Assembly (NCBI GenBank): GCA_905200945.1
Contig: CAJKMG010000017.1
Location: 1 to 61,403 of the forward strand
Length of the DNA: 61,403 nt
Direction: 5' to 3'
Source of the DNA: an uncultured Akkermansia sp.
GTDB taxonomy: Bacteria > Verrucomicrobiota > Verrucomicrobiia > Verrucomicrobiales > Akkermansiaceae
The notes below the pieces were generated by a model. It made no database searches and had not been told where the DNA came from. It worked only from the letters and a program-made list of their open reading frames with translations. Below, piece after piece: positions 60,819 to 61,403 of this stretch (positions are counted from its first letter, which is position 1; every line of letters begins with the position of its first letter). A program made the position numbers and the translations under genes.

Positions 60819-61086
60819 GCCGGGGACTTCTTCATGCCTCATTTTCAGCTGAAGCAGGGAAAAATCCCTGAACCATTTGGCGTGACAGGAAACATCAGTA
60901 TGTCTCCGCGCATCCGCATTCTATTCTCCAAAGCGGTTGTACGACCCCATCCCGCTTTTTCCCGGAGCTGCCTCTAACGCATCGGCCAATTGGGAGGATA
61001 GAATAAGCCGCCCCCCCCCTGCCCCGTATCCCGCCAGGAGCCGCCGATGCCCAGCATGAACGGAGACATTCAGAATTCCTCCCTTT

Positions 61087-61403
61087 TTACTGGTCCGGGA
61101 CCTTACGAAATGCCCCTCTCCACCAAATCCTCATCACCGCCCGGCCCTTGTAACGCTGCCTGTGGGCTGCAAACACAGCCTCCGGAAAATGAGCGCCATG
61201 CTCCAGCGTCAGTTTCCGGAGCGGAAATCTTTTCAATTCCGGACACCTCCGCATCAAAACTCCGGTGAAATACCTGATACCGCGCAGTGTCATGAAGCGA
61301 AGATCCCGTTTCGCCTTCAGCGTTTCCTCATCGCCTCCGTTCAAAAACAAAATCCATCGGATTTCAGATACCTGAGGAAGAGTATCTGGATGTTCTTCAA
61401 CGG
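61087..61403 (-). CDS. Right-edge copy of the repeated gene (incomplete)
   Basis: The frame enters from the contig edge and stops at 61087, about 105 aa. It contains LRFMTLRGIRYFTGVLMRRCPELKRFPLRK and ends WWRGAFRKVPDQ. The first 25 residues match the left edge fragment. No family recognised; the basic character suggests nucleic-acid binding. Confidence 0.5.
   Translation of the reverse strand, partial: VEEHPDTLPQVSEIRWILFLNGGDEETLKAKRDLRFMTLRGIRYFTGVLMRRCPELKRFPLRKLTLEHGAHFPEAVFAAHRQRYKGRAVMRIWWRGAFRKVPDQ
61349..61403. repeat. 55-bp exact inverted repeat at the contig ends (right copy)
   Basis: Exact reverse complement of 1-55. See the left copy. Confidence 0.9.

Noticed and set aside
1..61403. 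Terminal inverted repeats of a large transposon or linear plasmid
   Set aside because: Identity is exactly 55 bases, and the flanking genes are chromosomal. An assembly edge explains it better.

Overview
The window looks like a contig from a gut Akkermansia (Verrucomicrobiota), close to A. muciniphila. The best evidence is a divergent pair: a secreted HELGHGLNLPH metalloprotease that I recognise as the mucin O-glycoprotease OgpA, and a GH95 alpha-fucosidase. In A. muciniphila these are neighbours and act on mucin glycoproteins. An RsmA-NUDIX fusion, TrkH, MATE, GalE, ThiH and an uracil-DNA glycosylase fill the rest of an ordinary chromosome. The first and last 55 bases are exact inverted copies, so the contig probably ends inside a repeated gene.

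Layout. 1-2.7 kb: a repeat-gene fragment and two overlapping genes of unknown function. 3.0-4.1 kb: a small lysis cassette (holin-like protein, M15 endolysin, spanin- or holin-like protein). 4.26-38.7 kb: a genomic island of about 34.4 kb inserted in a tRNA-Leu(CAG) gene. The complete tRNA is at 38,654-38,740 (minus strand), a tRNA 3'-half copy is at 4,257-4,315, and a tyrosine recombinase is next to the left end. 38.9-61.4 kb: housekeeping and mucin-related chromosome.

The island has three layers. (1) Defence and stability cargo: AbiEi/AbiEii, a kinase-VWA pair, a single-chain type ISP restriction-modification enzyme, a Fic protein, a RhuM-like protein, an AT-rich AAA_13/RloC-like zinc-hook ATPase, and an XRE antitoxin whose HipA partner is reduced to a stub. 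(2) A 17-26 kb block of signalling and membrane genes: a transmembrane Ser/Thr kinase with an HTH-RHH regulator, a zinc-ribbon protein, membrane proteins, three GYF_2-domain proteins and five short membrane-anchored proteins; a sixth relative is at 34.7 kb. These proteins reuse the same N-terminal modules with unrelated C-termini. (3) A plasmid/phage-like backbone: PD-(D/E)XK nuclease, DUF932 protein, wHTH, several very small proteins, a DxD glycosyltransferase-like protein and a large unknown protein. I see no relaxase, replicase, capsid or portal gene, so the island is probably not self-transmissible.

Five island transcription units share a promoter-like pattern, YTGAAA-N18-YATNTA, always with an 18-base spacer. 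Two of them are followed at once by a hairpin and an intrinsic terminator before the gene starts, so they are either attenuated leaders or small RNA genes. Other unusual structures are a 97-nt three-way-junction repeat at 32.8 kb and a 21-bp perfect palindrome at 37.8 kb. The best candidate for something undescribed is the modular GYF_2 / KQPWPRS block with its kinase and shared promoters.
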